Notes: generated from the sequence alone by a model not told the origin. Positions 28,806 to 38,098 are shown, counted from the stretch's first letter. The stretch is 64,000 nt of DNA from Pelagibius sp. Alg239-R121 (GCF_947331435.1 NZ_CAMZOF010000003.1:372001-436000); one strand, 5' to 3'. Translations and numbers: made by a program.

Positions 28806-29237
28806 ATGACCGATCTGACACTCGAGAAGGCGCGTCAAATTATTGCGACAGCCCTTGCCAAGGGGCGTGAGATGGAACTCAAGCCCCTGACGATTGCCGT
28901 TCTGGATGCCGGTGGACAGTTAAAGGCGTTGGAGCGGGAAGACGGGACTTCGACACTGCGCGCGAAGATCGCACAGGGAAAGGCCAATGGCTCGCTTGCG
29001 GTGGGGGCAGGTACCCGCACCCTTTTCAAGCGCGCGCAGGAGCAGCCTTATTTTGTCGATGCTTTGAACGGTCTGGCCGATGGCAATCTGGTGCCGGTTC
29101 CTGGCGGGGTTCTGATCCGCGACGGCAATGGCAAAGCGGTTGGTGCAATCGGGGTAACCGGTGACAGCTCAGACAACGACGAGGTTTGCGCTGTCGTCGG
29201 TGTGGAAGCGGCTGGATTTACGGCCGACGTTGGGTAG
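28806..29237 (+). CDS. GlcG/HbpS family protein
   Basis: The 143-residue protein matches the GlcG/HbpS (DUF336) family: LEKARQIIATALAKGREM, LTIAVLDAGGQLKALERED, KANGSLAVGAGTR and PVPGGVLIRDGNGKAVGAIGVTGD. HbpS binds heme in Streptomyces; GlcG sits in glycolate operons with no assigned reaction. Its presence fits a glycolate/2-hydroxyacid context. It is in the same direction and 50 bases after the CoA-transferase gene. Confidence 0.92.
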   Translation: MTDLTLEKARQIIATALAKGREMELKPLTIAVLDAGGQLKALEREDGTSTLRAKIAQGKANGSLAVGAGTRTLFKRAQEQPYFVDALNGLADGNLVPVPGGVLIRDGNGKAVGAIGVTGDSSDNDEVCAVVGVEAAGFTADVG

Positions 29238-29275
29238 TCTTATCATCTCACCCCCAATTCTAGATGGAGTTATCC

Positions 29276-30223
29276 ATGAAGCCCGAAGTCGTTGTTCTGT
29301 CGCGCTTGGGACCCCCGCCGATTATGGACGCGCTGGAAACTGCATACCGGCTCCATCGCTTGTGGGAAGCCGGGGACCGTCAGAAGGCGCTGGACGCGGC
29401 GTCGTCGGCGCGTGGTTTGGTGACGACCGGCAGCCTCGGTGCCGATGCCGCTTTGATGGATGCCTTACCGGCATTGGAGATGATCTCCATCAACGGCGTC
29501 GGGCTGGATGCCGTTGATTTGCCGGCAGCCAAAGCGCGTGGCATTTCTGTCGGCTACACGCCGGGGGTCCTGACCGAGGGTGTGGCAGATATGGCGGTGG
29601 CCTTGATTCTGGCTGCGAGCCGTAAGCTGGTCGAAGGCGACCGCTTTGTGCGGGAGGGAACTTGGGCCGGTGGTGCGAAACTCTCTCTGGGTTGGAGCAT
29701 CCGGGCGAAAACCGTTGGGTTTCTGGGTTTTGGCCGCATTGGCCGGGAAATCGCCAAACTGCTATCGGTTTTCGGTATCACCGCGCTCTATCACGAGCCT
29801 GCACCCTTGGAGGCTGTCGCGGCCGGCTACTGCGATGATCTCGTCGGCATGGCCGGTGAAAGCGATGTCCTGGTGGTCTGTTGTGCCGGTGGCTCCAGCA
29901 CGAAAGATCTCATCAATGCGTCGGTTCTCACGGCGCTTGGACCGGATGGCCTGCTGGTCAATATCGCGCGCGGTTCCGTCGTATGCGAAGCGGATCTCGT
30001 CGCAAGCCTGGAAGCGGGTCAGTTAGGCGCTGCTGCCCTTGATGTGTTCGCCGACGAACCCAAGGTGCCCGAAGCACTGCTCACCATGGATAACGTCATC
30101 CTGACGCCGCACATTGCCAGTGGCACAACGGAAACACGTATGGCCATGGGACAGCTGGTTCTGGCCAATCTGGAAGCCTATTTCGCCGGAAAACCCCTGA
30201 TTACACCGGCGCCGACGTCGTAA
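29276..30223 (+). CDS. D-2-hydroxyacid dehydrogenase (glyoxylate/hydroxypyruvate reductase type)
   Basis: From ATG 29276 (GGAG six bases upstream) the 315-residue protein has the NAD(P)-binding glycine motif GFLGFGRIGREIAKL and the catalytic triad of the family: Arg in NIARGSVV, Glu in DEPKVPE and His in TPHIASGT. It reduces 2-oxo acids such as hydroxypyruvate or glyoxylate, or oxidises the D-hydroxy acids. Together with the aminotransferase at the start of the run it can convert serine-derived hydroxypyruvate to glycerate. An ATG 12 bases earlier is a less likely start. Confidence 0.92.
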   Translation: MKPEVVVLSRLGPPPIMDALETAYRLHRLWEAGDRQKALDAASSARGLVTTGSLGADAALMDALPALEMISINGVGLDAVDLPAAKARGISVGYTPGVLTEGVADMAVALILAASRKLVEGDRFVREGTWAGGAKLSLGWSIRAKTVGFLGFGRIGREIAKLLSVFGITALYHEPAPLEAVAAGYCDDLVGMAGESDVLVVCCAGGSSTKDLINASVLTALGPDGLLVNIARGSVVCEADLVASLEAGQLGAAALDVFADEPKVPEALLTMDNVILTPHIASGTTETRMAMGQLVLANLEAYFAGKPLITPAPTS

Positions 30224-30617
30224 ACCTCGCTCTGAGACCGGCGCACCGGGATTGTTGTACTTCAATCCGAATCCGCTTGTGGCGAGATTCCCAGGTTCTT
30301 TTCGGAAAATTCCCCGTAATTTCAGAGAACTAGCGATTTTCCTATATAGCGCTTGGTCGTTTTTCCCTGTTTTTAGTGAAATTCGCGGATCAGCCTCTCC
30401 TTCATAGGGTGAGAGGGCGATTCACGTTCTTGACTGCTTCTGCCAACAACGATCGCGCTCCAGCGAACTGCAGGTGCTTCGTTTTGCCATCATTAACCCG
30501 TGGACAAGCGGCCCGTAAGCGCAAAGAATGCTTGTGCTGCTGGGGTGCCGTCTTTAGGACTGCGCGAGCAGTTTTTCGATCGCCTGAAACATGCGGTCGG
30601 GGTAGGAGGTTCATTTT
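30224..30617. other. Intergenic region before the Gfo/Idh/MocA gene
   Basis: These 394 bases show no supported gene. Short frames on both strands lack family features and ribosome-binding sites. AT-rich stretches near 30300-30380 could hold a promoter for the next gene. Confidence 0.5.
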
Positions 30618-31610
30618 ATGTCAGGCAAGCTGCCGATGGCTGTGATCGGAACCGGTCACTTCGGCAAGTTTCATGCGCAGAAGATCGCCGCTTCCGAGCG
30701 GGCGGAACTTTGCGCGGTTGCCGACATCGACGCAACACGCGGCAAGGCAGTCGGCGACTCGCTCGGCGTCAGAGCGGTAAGCGACTACCGGGAACTTCTG
30801 GGCGAGGTCGAGGCTGTGTGTATCGCGGTGCCGACTCATGCGCACCATGCTGTCGCGAGCGAGTGCCTTAAGCACGGCCTCCACGTTTTGATCGAGAAAC
30901 CCATCGCCGATACGCTTGCAGCCGCCGATTCCCTGATTGATCTGGCCAAGGAAAAAGACCGCATTCTTCAGGTCGGTCATCTCGTGCGCTTTTCGGGCGT
31001 GGCGGGTGCGTTGCGCAGCCACGCCAACCGGCCTCTTTATATCGATTCTCTGCGGATCACGCCGTTTCAGGGGCGTGGCACAGACGTAAACGTGATTCTG
31101 GATCTGATGATCCACGATATCGATTTAATTCTTTCGCTGATCGATGCGCCGATCACGGATATCGATGCCGCCGGCGCTCCGGTTTTCAGCGAAAACGAAG
31201 ATATCTGTAACGCCCGGATCAAATTCGCCAATGGCTGCATCGCCACCATTACCGCCAGCCGGATCAGCTTTAAGACCGAACGGCGTATGCGGATCTTCCA
31301 GCCGAGCAACTATCTGAGCGTGAACTTCGACGAGCAGTCTTTGAACGTCGTGCGGCGTGCCGCCAAAGGTAACGTGATACCGGGTGTCGACATTGCGGAG
31401 CATCGCTATGAAGAGGTCGACGCCCTTGAGCAGGAAATCGAAAGTTTCATTACCTGCATTCTGGAGAATCAGACCCCATTGGTGGGCGGAAAAGAAGGCC
31501 GGCAGGCCCTGGAAGCAGCTTTAACGGTCACCCGGAAGCTTCAGGAGCACGCCAGCTTCGTGATGAGCGCCAACAGTGACTCGGATTTCGAACGGCTCGC
31601 CAAAGGCTGA
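30618..31610 (+). CDS. Gfo/Idh/MocA family NAD(P)-dependent oxidoreductase
   Basis: The 330-residue protein has the N-terminal dinucleotide motif VIGTGHFGKFHAQKI, the family EKP signature (VLIEKPIADTLAAAD) with the catalytic Lys, and a C-terminal alpha/beta domain with MIHDIDLILSLI. The sequence around HDIDL is like predicted UDP-N-acetylglucosamine or inositol-type dehydrogenases, but the substrate is open. GGAGG lies upstream of the ATG. It follows a 394-base gap and converges with the LysE gene, so it may be a separate unit. Confidence 0.9.
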   Translation: MSGKLPMAVIGTGHFGKFHAQKIAASERAELCAVADIDATRGKAVGDSLGVRAVSDYRELLGEVEAVCIAVPTHAHHAVASECLKHGLHVLIEKPIADTLAAADSLIDLAKEKDRILQVGHLVRFSGVAGALRSHANRPLYIDSLRITPFQGRGTDVNVILDLMIHDIDLILSLIDAPITDIDAAGAPVFSENEDICNARIKFANGCIATITASRISFKTERRMRIFQPSNYLSVNFDEQSLNVVRRAAKGNVIPGVDIAEHRYEEVDALEQEIESFITCILENQTPLVGGKEGRQALEAALTVTRKLQEHASFVMSANSDSDFERLAKG

Positions 31611-31621
31611 AATTCAGCTAC

Positions 31622-32221
31622 CTACCGCAACATTGGGAAGATGGTCAGCGCCAGGAGCGAACCCATGGCGATATTGAACCATTTGAGCCGGTTTGGATCT
31701 GCCAGGAAGGCCCTGAGTACGGTGCCAAATCCTACCCAGGTCGAGACGCTGGGAAAATTCACCACAACAAAGGCAGCGGCCACCAGAAAAACCGAGAGAT
31801 AAGGCGCGTCTGGGCTGCTGTAGACAGACATGGCCGTGACCGACATCATCCAGGCTTTGGGATTGACCCATTGAAAGGCCGCCGCAGCGGCGAAGGTCAT
31901 GGGATCTCTGCCGGTGGTGGTTTTTGCTCCACCCATGGACCGCGACATAGCAATGCGCCAGGCGAGATAAAGCAAATAGCTGCCGCCCAGTACTTTCAAT
32001 ACGATACCGAGGGCAGGAAAGCCGGTCAGCAGTGCGCCAAGTCCGAAGCCCACGCAAAGCAGCAGGGACCCGAACCCCGCCGCGATCCCGAACATATGCG
32101 GCACGGTCCGCCAGAACCCGAAATTGACACCCGATGCCAGCAGCATGACGTTGTTCGGGCCTGGCGTGATCGAGGACACGAAGGCGAAGACCAGCAGGGC
32201 GAGAAAAGTGTCGACGGGCAT
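31622..32221 (-). CDS. LysE/RhtB family amino-acid exporter
   Basis: The 199-residue membrane protein has the family N-terminus FVSSITPGPNNVMLLASGVNFG (SxTPGPN motif) and about six membrane segments. It exports amino acids or their analogues. The start chosen is the ATG at 32221, with TTGGAGAAAG upstream on the minus strand; a longer frame to 32296 adds 25 residues without family character. Confidence 0.93.
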   Translation of the reverse strand: MPVDTFLALLVFAFVSSITPGPNNVMLLASGVNFGFWRTVPHMFGIAAGFGSLLLCVGFGLGALLTGFPALGIVLKVLGGSYLLYLAWRIAMSRSMGGAKTTTGRDPMTFAAAAAFQWVNPKAWMMSVTAMSVYSSPDAPYLSVFLVAAAFVVVNFPSVSTWVGFGTVLRAFLADPNRLKWFNIAMGSLLALTIFPMLR

Positions 32222-32360
32222 TGGCTTTCTCCAATAAGGACAGTAATGCTGACATAATTGGAGAAAGCTGTAAACGCCGACATTGCCCCCATACAATCCT
32301 ATCCGGTGGTGCGCCAGGGAGATGACGGGCTAGGCAGATGATGGACCAGTCAGGTGATCG

Positions 32361-32435
32361 CTAGGTTGAAGACTCCTATTCCTTGTCGCCCAAAATACGA
32401 TCAAGACCGTCAAGGAATAGGAGTCCTCAACCTAG
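32361..32435. repeat. 25-bp inverted repeat with 25-bp spacer
   Basis: Arm 32361-32385 and arm 32411-32435 are reverse complements except for one position (a G-T wobble in RNA). The spacer is 25 bases. It lies between the lysE start and the end of the leftward FAD/GcvT gene, 6 bases beyond the latter's stop. It could end or stabilise that transcript; no T-run follows on either strand, so it is not a classical terminator. Confidence 0.85.
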
Positions 32436-32441
32436 GCAACC

Positions 32442-34859
32442 TTAGCCCCGCATGCGTTCAGCATTCGGATCGAACAGGGGCGCAGTGATCAGGTGTGCTT
32501 TGCAGTGCTGGCCCAGGATCTCGATTTCGACTTCACGTCCTTCTTCGATGAGTTCAACCGGCAGGAACCCGAGTGCGACCGACTTCTGTGCGTGATGGGC
32601 ATATCCGCCCGAGGTTACGAAACCAACCACCTTGCCGTCGTGCCAGATCGGCTCGTCACCCCAGGTGTCCGCGTCCCCGGCTTCGACGACAAAGCTGCAG
32701 ATCCTGCGCGTTGGTCCAGCGGCCTTTTCGGCCAGGGCGGCGGCTTTGCCGATAAAGTCTACGGGCTTGTTATAGGAGACAAAGCGATCCATGCCGGTCT
32801 CGGCCGGCATGTAGTCGGGTTTGAACTCGCGCATCCAGGATCCGAAGGCTTTCTCCAGCCGCAGACTCATCATCGCGCGCATGCCAAAGGGACGAAGGCC
32901 CAGGCCGGCGCCCGCTTTGCTCAAAGTTTCGTACAGCGCGACCTGGTCTTCCGCATCGACGTAGATCTCGTAGCCCAGATCCCCAGTGTAGGAAACCCGC
33001 TGCACCAGTGCCCGGCAGAGGCCGACATCCATTTCCTGGATCGCCATGAAGGGCAGGGCAGCGTTGGAGACATCCGCCATGGCCACACGGCTCAGGAGTT
33101 CCCGTGCTTTGGGGCCGGCGATCTGAAACCCGATCCGTTTGGTTGAGACGTTTTGGACCGAAACGCCTTCATAGGGCAGGTGCTGCCAGAACCAGCGCAG
33201 GTGATAGGCCTGGGCGCCGAAGGATGCCGTGAGCTGGAAGCTCTCTTCGGCCAGGCGGGAAACAGTGAAGTCACCGATCAACTTGCCCTTGGGGCTGAGC
33301 ATCGGGGTCAGCGACAGGCGGCCGATCTTGGGAATACGCCCGGCCATGATGCTGTCGAGCCAGGTTTCAGCGCCGGGTCCTGTGATCAGATATTTGCCGA
33401 AGTTGTGAATCTCATTGATACCGACGGCTTGCCGCACGGCCCGGCATTCCTCGGCTGTTGTTTCAAAGGCGTTGGAGCGGCGGAAGGATGGCGTCTCGAA
33501 CAGGGGTTCTCCTTCCGGCGCAAAATAATTGACCGCCTCCATGCCGTAGGCGGTACCGAAGACGGCGCGCTGATCTTTCCAGATCCCATAGGCCGGTGTG
33601 GTCTGATAGGGCCGGGCGGCCGGCAGCTCCTCGTTGGGGTAGCCTACTGAAAACCGGCGCTGATAGTTCTCGCGTACCTTGGCCCGGGTGTAGCCAGGCG
33701 AGATCCAGTCGCCGAAGCGAGCGACATCCATGGCAAAGACATCGCGCGATGGCTCGCCTTCGACCATCCATTCGGCCAGGGTCAATCCTACACCGCCGCC
33801 TTGACTGAATCCGGCCATGACGGCGCAGGCCGACCAGTAATTCCGCAGGCCCGGAATCGGGCCGACCAGTGGATTGCCGTCAGGAGCGAAGGTGAAGGGG
33901 CCGTTGATGATGGTCTTGATGCCCGCAGACTCCAAAACCGGATAGCGGCGGAACGCCAGTTCCAGGGAGTCGCCAATCCGGTCAAGATTGTCCGGCAACA
34001 GCTCGTGCCCGAAGTCCAAGGGTGTGCCTTTGACGGCCCAGGGATCGCAGCTCTGCTCGTAAAAACCGATAACCAGTCCGCGGCCTTCCTGACGCAGGTA
34101 ACTCTCGCCTTCCGGATCCATTACATGGGGAAGCTCGTTGTCCCGCTCATAGACATCCGGAGTTTCCTCGGTGACAAGGTACTGATGTTCCATGGGATGA
34201 AGCGGCAGATAGATACCCGCGAGCGCCCCGACCTCACGTGCCCAGAGTCCCGCGGCATTGACCAGATGCTCGGCGATGATCGTGCCCTGCTGGGTGACGA
34301 TCTCCCAGGAACCGTCGGGCCGTGGGTTGGTTTCCAACACTGGATTGCGCAGAACGATTTCCGCACCGGCCTTTCGGGCCGCCTTGGCGTAGGCATGTGT
34401 CGTCCCCGAAGGATCGAGATGGCCGTCCAATGGATCGTAAAGAGCCCCAATAACGCCGTCGGTATTGGTGATGGGTGAGAGCTTTCTGATCTCCTCGGGG
34501 CCGACGATTTCGGTTTCCAGACCCATGTAGCGGTGTTTCGCGCGCTCTGCTTTGAGGAAGTCCATGCGGTCGGGCGTGGTGGCTAAGGTCAAACCGCCGA
34601 CGTGATGCAGGCCACAGGACTGTTCGGAGAGCTGTTCCAGGTCTTTGTAAAGCTGGATCGTATAACCCTGCAACGCAGCCATGTTGGTGTCGGCATTGAG
34701 AGTATGAAAGCCGCCGGCGGCATGCCAGGTTGAACCCGAGGTCAACTCCGAGCGCTCGATCAGCATCACGTCGTTCCAGCCGAGCTTGGTCAGATGGTAG
34801 AGCACGCTGCAACCGACGACACCACCGCCGATGACGGCCACGCGGATATGGCTTTTCAT
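32442..34859 (-). CDS. FAD-dependent oxidoreductase with C-terminal GcvT domains (dimethylglycine/sarcosine dehydrogenase-like)
   Basis: The 805-residue protein has an N-terminal DAO domain (VAVIGGGVVGCSVLYHLTKLG, then SGSTWHAAGG, where a His binds FAD covalently in the family), a FAO_M linker and folate-binding GcvT domains (residues about 420-800; YLITGPGAETWLD, RVSYTGDLGYEIYV, FGMRAMMSLRLEKAFGSW). Relatives demethylate N-methylated glycines and pass the one-carbon unit to tetrahydrofolate. The start is 27 bases downstream of another FAD amine oxidoreductase gene, so both are probably one leftward operon. The exact N-methyl amine is not determined. Confidence 0.92.
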   Translation of the reverse strand: MKSHIRVAVIGGGVVGCSVLYHLTKLGWNDVMLIERSELTSGSTWHAAGGFHTLNADTNMAALQGYTIQLYKDLEQLSEQSCGLHHVGGLTLATTPDRMDFLKAERAKHRYMGLETEIVGPEEIRKLSPITNTDGVIGALYDPLDGHLDPSGTTHAYAKAARKAGAEIVLRNPVLETNPRPDGSWEIVTQQGTIIAEHLVNAAGLWAREVGALAGIYLPLHPMEHQYLVTEETPDVYERDNELPHVMDPEGESYLRQEGRGLVIGFYEQSCDPWAVKGTPLDFGHELLPDNLDRIGDSLELAFRRYPVLESAGIKTIINGPFTFAPDGNPLVGPIPGLRNYWSACAVMAGFSQGGGVGLTLAEWMVEGEPSRDVFAMDVARFGDWISPGYTRAKVRENYQRRFSVGYPNEELPAARPYQTTPAYGIWKDQRAVFGTAYGMEAVNYFAPEGEPLFETPSFRRSNAFETTAEECRAVRQAVGINEIHNFGKYLITGPGAETWLDSIMAGRIPKIGRLSLTPMLSPKGKLIGDFTVSRLAEESFQLTASFGAQAYHLRWFWQHLPYEGVSVQNVSTKRIGFQIAGPKARELLSRVAMADVSNAALPFMAIQEMDVGLCRALVQRVSYTGDLGYEIYVDAEDQVALYETLSKAGAGLGLRPFGMRAMMSLRLEKAFGSWMREFKPDYMPAETGMDRFVSYNKPVDFIGKAAALAEKAAGPTRRICSFVVEAGDADTWGDEPIWHDGKVVGFVTSGGYAHHAQKSVALGFLPVELIEEGREVEIEILGQHCKAHLITAPLFDPNAERMRG

Positions 34860-34886
34860 GACCCTGTCTCCCTTAATTCCGACTTT

Positions 34887-36191
34887 TTATCCCAGGACCG
34901 AGAAGCTGGAATCCTGGTTGACTTCCCGATTGCGCGAATAGAAGCCGACCGAGACCTTGTGGCCGATGTGCTCCAGATGGAACTCCACCGGCGTCTCGTC
35001 GTGATCGATGCCGCTCTCGCAAGCTTCGATCAGGGCTGCCATCATCTTGCCGGCGACAGGCGCGTTTTTGAACTGATTGCCGCTGGTGCCGATCGCGACG
35101 TAGAAGCCTGGCAGGTCGGTCTTGTCGTAGATCGGGATCCAGTCGTCGGTGACATCATAGAGCTCGACCACGCCCTTCATTTTCGAGGGGATACCCATCT
35201 CGGGAAAGCGCTGCGCCATGCGCATGGCCTGGACCTGCCACTGATCGGTGAAGTCGCGGCTGAAGTTATCGGGGTCGACCCATTCGCGGGTATCGCACTC
35301 GGGATCTTCGGAACCAATCAGGATATGATTGCCCAGCTCGGGGCGGCAGTAGGTGGCGATGTCGCTGTCCGAATAGACGTATCCTTTGGCTTCGAAGTCA
35401 AAGCCTTTCGGTGACGGCACGTGGGCGACTTCATGCCTGAGTGCGCGGGTCTTCATCTTCATGGTCTCGAACACGCCGGCCATTTGGTTGATCTTGCTGG
35501 AATGTGGTCCGGCGACATTGACCACCACGGGCGCATCGATCTGCATGCCGTCCTTGAGAGTGATTCCTGCGGTCCGTCCGTTGGCCTGGCGGATCTCGGA
35601 AACTTCCGCATTATAAAGGAAATCTGCGCCCTGCTGTTTGGCTGCATGTTCCGCATTTTGGGCCGAAAGCGCCGGGTCGCTGACATAGCCGCCGCGCGGG
35701 AAGAAGACCCCGCCGATCACGCTCTCGCCCGTCGGCTCGCAAAAGCCTGGGTCTTCAGGCCGTTTGGCCGGTCCGAAGAGGTGCGTATCCATGATCGGCA
35801 GCTTGGCTTTCATTTCGTCCGGAGTGAGATGTTCGTAAGGACAGCCGATGCGGTCCATGATCCCGCAGATCTTGCTGAGCTGGTGGTTGTGTTCCGTCTT
35901 GATGACCAGACATCCGGTGTCGTGATACTTGATCATGCCGCGCGGATCTTCGCTGCCGAGATAGCTGGACCAGTCTTTCCAGTAATGCCAGCCCTCGTAG
36001 GCCAGTGCACAGGTGTCGAAGACCGAATAGTAAGTGCGGATGATCGCGCAGGAGCCTGATGTCGAGCCGTAGCCGGCCATGGCGTTCTTGTCGACGTTCA
36101 GAGTCTTGAGGCCCTTCTTCGCCATCTCGAATGCGGTGCAGGCGCCGATGACGCCGGCGCCGATGATGATCGCGTCGTATGACTTGGTCAT
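34887..36191 (-). CDS. FAD-dependent amine oxidoreductase (DAO family, sarcosine oxidase beta-like)
   Basis: From ATG 36191, preceded by GGGGAGAA, the 434-residue protein has the dinucleotide motif IIIGAGVIGACTAFEMAKKG, YGSTSGSCAIIRTYYS and a C-terminal FYVAIGTSGNQFKNAPVAGKM (FAD-binding). It lacks folate-binding domains, unlike its downstream neighbour. It likely oxidises a secondary or tertiary amino acid. A LysR-type gene diverges from its promoter and is the probable regulator. Confidence 0.9.
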   Translation of the reverse strand: MTKSYDAIIIGAGVIGACTAFEMAKKGLKTLNVDKNAMAGYGSTSGSCAIIRTYYSVFDTCALAYEGWHYWKDWSSYLGSEDPRGMIKYHDTGCLVIKTEHNHQLSKICGIMDRIGCPYEHLTPDEMKAKLPIMDTHLFGPAKRPEDPGFCEPTGESVIGGVFFPRGGYVSDPALSAQNAEHAAKQQGADFLYNAEVSEIRQANGRTAGITLKDGMQIDAPVVVNVAGPHSSKINQMAGVFETMKMKTRALRHEVAHVPSPKGFDFEAKGYVYSDSDIATYCRPELGNHILIGSEDPECDTREWVDPDNFSRDFTDQWQVQAMRMAQRFPEMGIPSKMKGVVELYDVTDDWIPIYDKTDLPGFYVAIGTSGNQFKNAPVAGKMMAALIEACESGIDHDETPVEFHLEHIGHKVSVGFYSRNREVNQDSSFSVLG

Positions 36192-36362
36192 GCTGGTTCT
36201 CCCCACAGACGTGCAGGCCGCTATCTTTCCGGCATAGCACTGATCGGACGCCTGTTGTTATCCGTTGGCGACCTGATTCGATGTTTCAGCCTGGATCTTG
36301 TGCACGACTCCGTAGTTCGGATAAAATAATTTAAATAGATCTATTAAATCAGAAATATTGAT

Positions 36363-37271
36363 GTGCTGACACTCCGTGCACTTAGGTATCTGGTCGCCGC
36401 CGCCGATCATGAAAGCGTGACGGAAGCGGCCGCCGCGTTGAACATCTCGCAACCTGCCATCTCGGCGGCGATTGCGCAGCTTGAGGCCGATTACGCACAG
36501 CAGATCTTCGTGCGTCACAAGGGCAGGGGAGTCAGCCCGACTCCCTTTGGACGTGAACTGATCGTCCGAGCCCGGCATCTGCTGAACCATGCCGCGGAAC
36601 TCACGTTGTTCGGGCGCGAAAGCGGGACTGTCGCGGGCGAGGTTTCACTCGGCTGCTTTGCCGAATTGGCGCCGCACTATTTGCCCGCGCTCAATAAGGC
36701 TTTTGAAGACCGTTTTCCTCATGTGCGGGTGAAGTTCCGGGAAACCGGGTTTGACGAGCTGCCACGCCTGCTGGGTGAGGGGAGTATTGATCTGATGCTG
36801 GATTACGACATCGGTTTGCCGGAGGAGATTGAGCAGACGACACTGACCCTGTTGGCGCCTTATGTGCTTCTGCCTGCCGGTCATCGCTGGGCGGCGCGTA
36901 GAAAACTGACCCTGGAGCGGCTGGCCGGCGAACCCTTGATACTCGCCAGCGACAGTCAGAGCCGGCGTTACCTTCTAAATCTCTTCCACCGCCGTGGACT
37001 GCATCCGGAAGTCGCCCGGACTGCTGAATCCTTCGAGACCTTGCGTGGACTGGTTGCCAACGGCTACGGCATTTCACTGGTTCACAGCCGTCCCGCCTCA
37101 AATGTCAGCTACGACGGCTCGCCGCTGGTAAGTGTGCCGATTGCCGACGTCGAACCAACGCACCGGATTTTGTTGGCCTGGTCACGGCGCTTTGCCCTGT
37201 CGCCTGCTGCTGAAGCCTACAAGGATTTCACGGTTGGATGGTTCGGCGACCGGGACGGATGTTCGTCATGA
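36363..37271 (+). CDS. LysR-family transcriptional regulator
   Basis: The 302-residue protein starts at GTG 36363 and has the LysR winged helix (LRALRYLVAAADHESVTEAA, then LNISQPAISAAIAQLE) and a periplasmic-binding-like effector domain. The ATG at 36361 would hit a stop after one codon. It is divergent from the pair of FAD amine oxidoreductases, with a 171-base promoter gap, the classic arrangement for LysR control of a neighbouring catabolic operon. Confidence 0.93.
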   Translation: MLTLRALRYLVAAADHESVTEAAAALNISQPAISAAIAQLEADYAQQIFVRHKGRGVSPTPFGRELIVRARHLLNHAAELTLFGRESGTVAGEVSLGCFAELAPHYLPALNKAFEDRFPHVRVKFRETGFDELPRLLGEGSIDLMLDYDIGLPEEIEQTTLTLLAPYVLLPAGHRWAARRKLTLERLAGEPLILASDSQSRRYLLNLFHRRGLHPEVARTAESFETLRGLVANGYGISLVHSRPASNVSYDGSPLVSVPIADVEPTHRILLAWSRRFALSPAAEAYKDFTVGWFGDRDGCSS

Positions 37272-37296
37272 TCAACTCTGCGCGAAACGACCAACC

Positions 37297-37728
37297 CTAG
37301 AAGCCGAAGGGCCGCCGCGTGGAAAGCAGGATATTTGTCTCGGTGTTTGAGATCCCGCTGATCGAGCGGATCTTGCGGAGAGTGCGGTCGAATGTCGGGA
37401 GGTCCTGAACTTCCAACTCGGCAATCAGATCCCAACGCCCGTTAGTGCTGTGCACGGTATGCACTTGGGGGACTTTTAGAAGTTCGCGACTGACCTGCTC
37501 TTCTTTGCGCCCATGCACTTCGACCAGAACCATGGCGCGAACGGCTGCGTTTCTGACCTCAGATCCCATCTGCAGGGTGAATTTTTCGATGATCCCGTTT
37601 TTGACGAGCTTATCGATTCTCGCTTTCACGGTCGCCCGCGAGACTTTGGTGAAAGACGCCAGGCTTGCGACCGGAAGGCGTGCATCCTGTCGCAATAGCT
37701 GAACCAATTTGTAATCTAAATCATCCAC
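37297..37728 (-). CDS. Lrp/AsnC-family transcriptional regulator
   Basis: The 143-residue protein has an N-terminal helix-turn-helix (DYKLVQLLRQDARLPVASLA, KVSRATVKARIDKLVKNGII) and a C-terminal RAM effector domain. It converges with the LysR gene and diverges from nhaC. Overlapping inverted repeats with CTTATC/GATAAG half-sites just upstream (37742-37769) suggest autoregulation. Confidence 0.93.
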   Translation of the reverse strand: MDDLDYKLVQLLRQDARLPVASLASFTKVSRATVKARIDKLVKNGIIEKFTLQMGSEVRNAAVRAMVLVEVHGRKEEQVSRELLKVPQVHTVHSTNGRWDLIAELEVQDLPTFDRTLRKIRSISGISNTETNILLSTRRPFGF

Positions 37729-38098
37729 TTCTTATCAGTTTGTATAGATAAGCTTATCAAATTGGAAGATTTTGCTGTCTTTTATTGCAATTCTCCGACT
37801 TTACGTCACTTCCAGAAAAAGCAGAATCGAACTTGGTTAACGCTTTAACGTTCCTTTGTTCGCTAACGGGCGACGCCCGCTCAAAAATATCTAAAATTTA
37901 GGACTGCCTATTTCTGGCGGATTGGCCGGTGTCAAACGGCAAGGTCTCCGTTCGATCAGTTCTTTGACATCCGGGTGAACACGCCGGATGAGCTAAGCTC
38001 TGCGACGTTTCTAAGGCCGTCCAGCCACTTGAAGGAATGATAAGCGCTCCGTGCCAGCTGAACTGGCAACCAACAGACAAACGGTTAGGGAGGGAATC
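37729..38098. other. Divergent intergenic region lrp / nhaC
   Basis: The 370 bases hold the lrp-side inverted repeats (see separate entry) and an AT-rich promoter-like region (37770-37900). No gene is supported: the leftward frame at 37898-38299 has no family features and overlaps nhaC. Confidence 0.5.
37742..37769. promoter_or_regulatory. Candidate Lrp-type operator (overlapping inverted repeats)
   Basis: CTTATC (37742-37747) faces GATAAG (37758-37763), and GATAAGCTTATC (37758-37769) is a perfect 12-base palindrome sharing that half-site. The array begins 14 bases before the lrp start codon. Confidence 0.45.
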
